Positions 63,428 through 64,000 of a stretch of 64,000 bases of DNA are shown here, piece by piece. Each line of letters opens with the position of its first letter. Position 1 is the first letter of the stretch. The translations under genes and the position numbers were made by a program. Origin of the DNA: Olivibacter sitiensis DSM 17696 (GTDB taxonomy: Bacteria; Bacteroidota; Bacteroidia; Sphingobacteriales; Sphingobacteriaceae); assembly GCF_000427965.1 (NCBI RefSeq), contig NZ_ATZA01000003.1, positions 140,698 through 204,697 on the forward strand, given 5' to 3'. The notes below the pieces were generated by a model that saw nothing but the letters and a program-made list of their open reading frames with translations, had not been told where the DNA came from and made no database searches.

Positions 63428-63861
63428 CACAAAAGTTCATAAAAAGCACCCGCTCCTTTGACCTCTGACGACTTAAATACAGCTTTTTCAACTAATTCTG
63501 TCAAATCTCTTGTCGCTGTTATTCTTGCGACCTCAAATAGTTCTTGATACTCCCTATTCGTAATTTTCCCTTTTTCTTTCACATAGTCAACGGCTTTTAG
63601 CTGTCGTTCGTTTAAGCCAAGTTTCGTTAACTGTTCTACTGTCAACTTATTTTTGAAAAGGGTTACCGAAAAACCGCCATCTTGCTCGATAAGTTCGGGT
63701 TCGGGGAGTTCAGCCTGTTTACAAGTGTCAATGATTTTTATCGTTCCGCTTCCCCAAGAATCAATCAGACCTCCTTTGAAACAAACATCTGCAATAATCG
63801 GATTGCGTGGATTTGACCGATGCGGTCTTTTTAATGTTTCTGAACTAATACCTGCTGGCTG
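63427..63861 (-). pseudogene. AAA_4/AlbA_2-type ATPase, C-terminal fragment
   Basis: From about 63861 the minus strand reads QPAGISSETLKRPHRSNPRN, CFKGGLIDSWGSGTIKIIDT, then a winged helix (LNERQLKAVDYVKEKGKITN REYQELFEVARITATRDLTE) to the stop at 63427. This is the second half of the divergent-AAA transcriptional-regulator-like family, about 140 of some 450-500 residues. The N-terminal half is replaced by a transposase start. Confidence 0.7.
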
Positions 63862-64000
63862 TACGTCTTACGAATGTCTTTTACAAATGATTCCGTGCTC
63901 TTCTTCTTTGGTGTTCCCATAATTAAATCTAACGTTTTTGATGAAAACACTCCTTAAGTTTTTAAAATATCGTGTCCACTTTTTGCTGACGATTTACACA
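63831..64000 (-). mobile_element. IS3-type element remnant: orfA start and its upstream DNA
   Basis: MGTPKKKSTESFVKDIRKTY S, from ATG 63920, resembles the N-terminus of IS3-family OrfA proteins. It then runs into the ATPase fragment and stops at 63831. The 80 bp from the ATG to the window edge has no gene and may contain the element's end. The rest of the transposase is missing here. Confidence 0.45.

Noticed and set aside
1..64000. CRISPR array, rRNA or complete tRNA genes
   Set aside because: No regularly spaced repeat-spacer pattern, rRNA segment or full tRNA cloverleaf was seen; only a 19-bp tRNA-end-like piece at 63013.

Overview
The window is chromosomal DNA of a Bacteroidota bacterium, most likely a Sphingobacteriaceae relative (inference). 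The support is a SusC/SusD pair under an ECF sigma/FecR switch, a TlpA-SusC pair, MBOAT proteins ending in EFIYFQF, promoters of the TTTG-N20-TAnnTTTG type, and many short ArsR-SRPBCC, VOC, GNAT and YdeI genes.

Layout. 1-4490: a TonB-linked SusC-like porin running off the left edge, preceded by a TlpA-like thioredoxin and a possible 44-residue peptide. 4500-9212: an XRE regulator, an unknown two-gene operon, a dead SusC fragment and an intact AbiE-type toxin-antitoxin pair whose promoter carries a palindrome. 9248-14514: one IS21-family element inside the istA gene of another. The 5-bp target duplication CAAAG is visible, and removing the inner element restores a 517-codon istA. The right flank is a decayed ORF6N (KilA-N type) gene.

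14787-29146: a minus-strand surface-glycan cluster. It holds two tandem MBOAT/SGNH acylation pairs, an MsbA/PglK-like ABC exporter, dedicated MurA and MurB homologues, and five glycosyltransferases. A 191-bp repeat, differing at two bases, precedes each MBOAT gene. The MurA/MurB pair suggests that a lactyl-ether (muramic-acid-like) sugar enters the glycan. The MBOAT/SGNH pairs would acylate it and the ABC protein would flip it.

29738-38032: a polysaccharide utilisation locus in the order sigma, FecR, SusC with STN domain, SusD, GH88 unsaturated-uronyl hydrolase. Terminators and leader hairpins separate the regulatory genes from susC and follow the last gene. 38361-42893: a DUF4345 membrane protein, then a serine hydrolase, a membrane-bound AraC-type regulator and an exported protein.

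43252-64000: accessory DNA in which intact small operons alternate with many broken genes. Intact: two ArsR-SRPBCC modules, DoxX, YdeI/DUF1801, Map-NhaA, an AraC regulator, DUF6265, HxlR/azoreductase, Dyp peroxidase, LLM oxidoreductase, pirin, OsmC, GNAT and Crp. Broken: an HpaII-like restriction-modification system, YdeI, two GNAT/DHFR genes with their middles deleted, SRPBCC, VOC, Crp, an outer-membrane porin, NTF2, SDR, an AAA_4 ATPase and an IS3-type transposase. Several scars join genes that each kept only one end, which points to repeated deletion. The two ArsR modules each have a 42-bp palindrome centred on the -7 box of a consensus promoter, with different half-site sequences.
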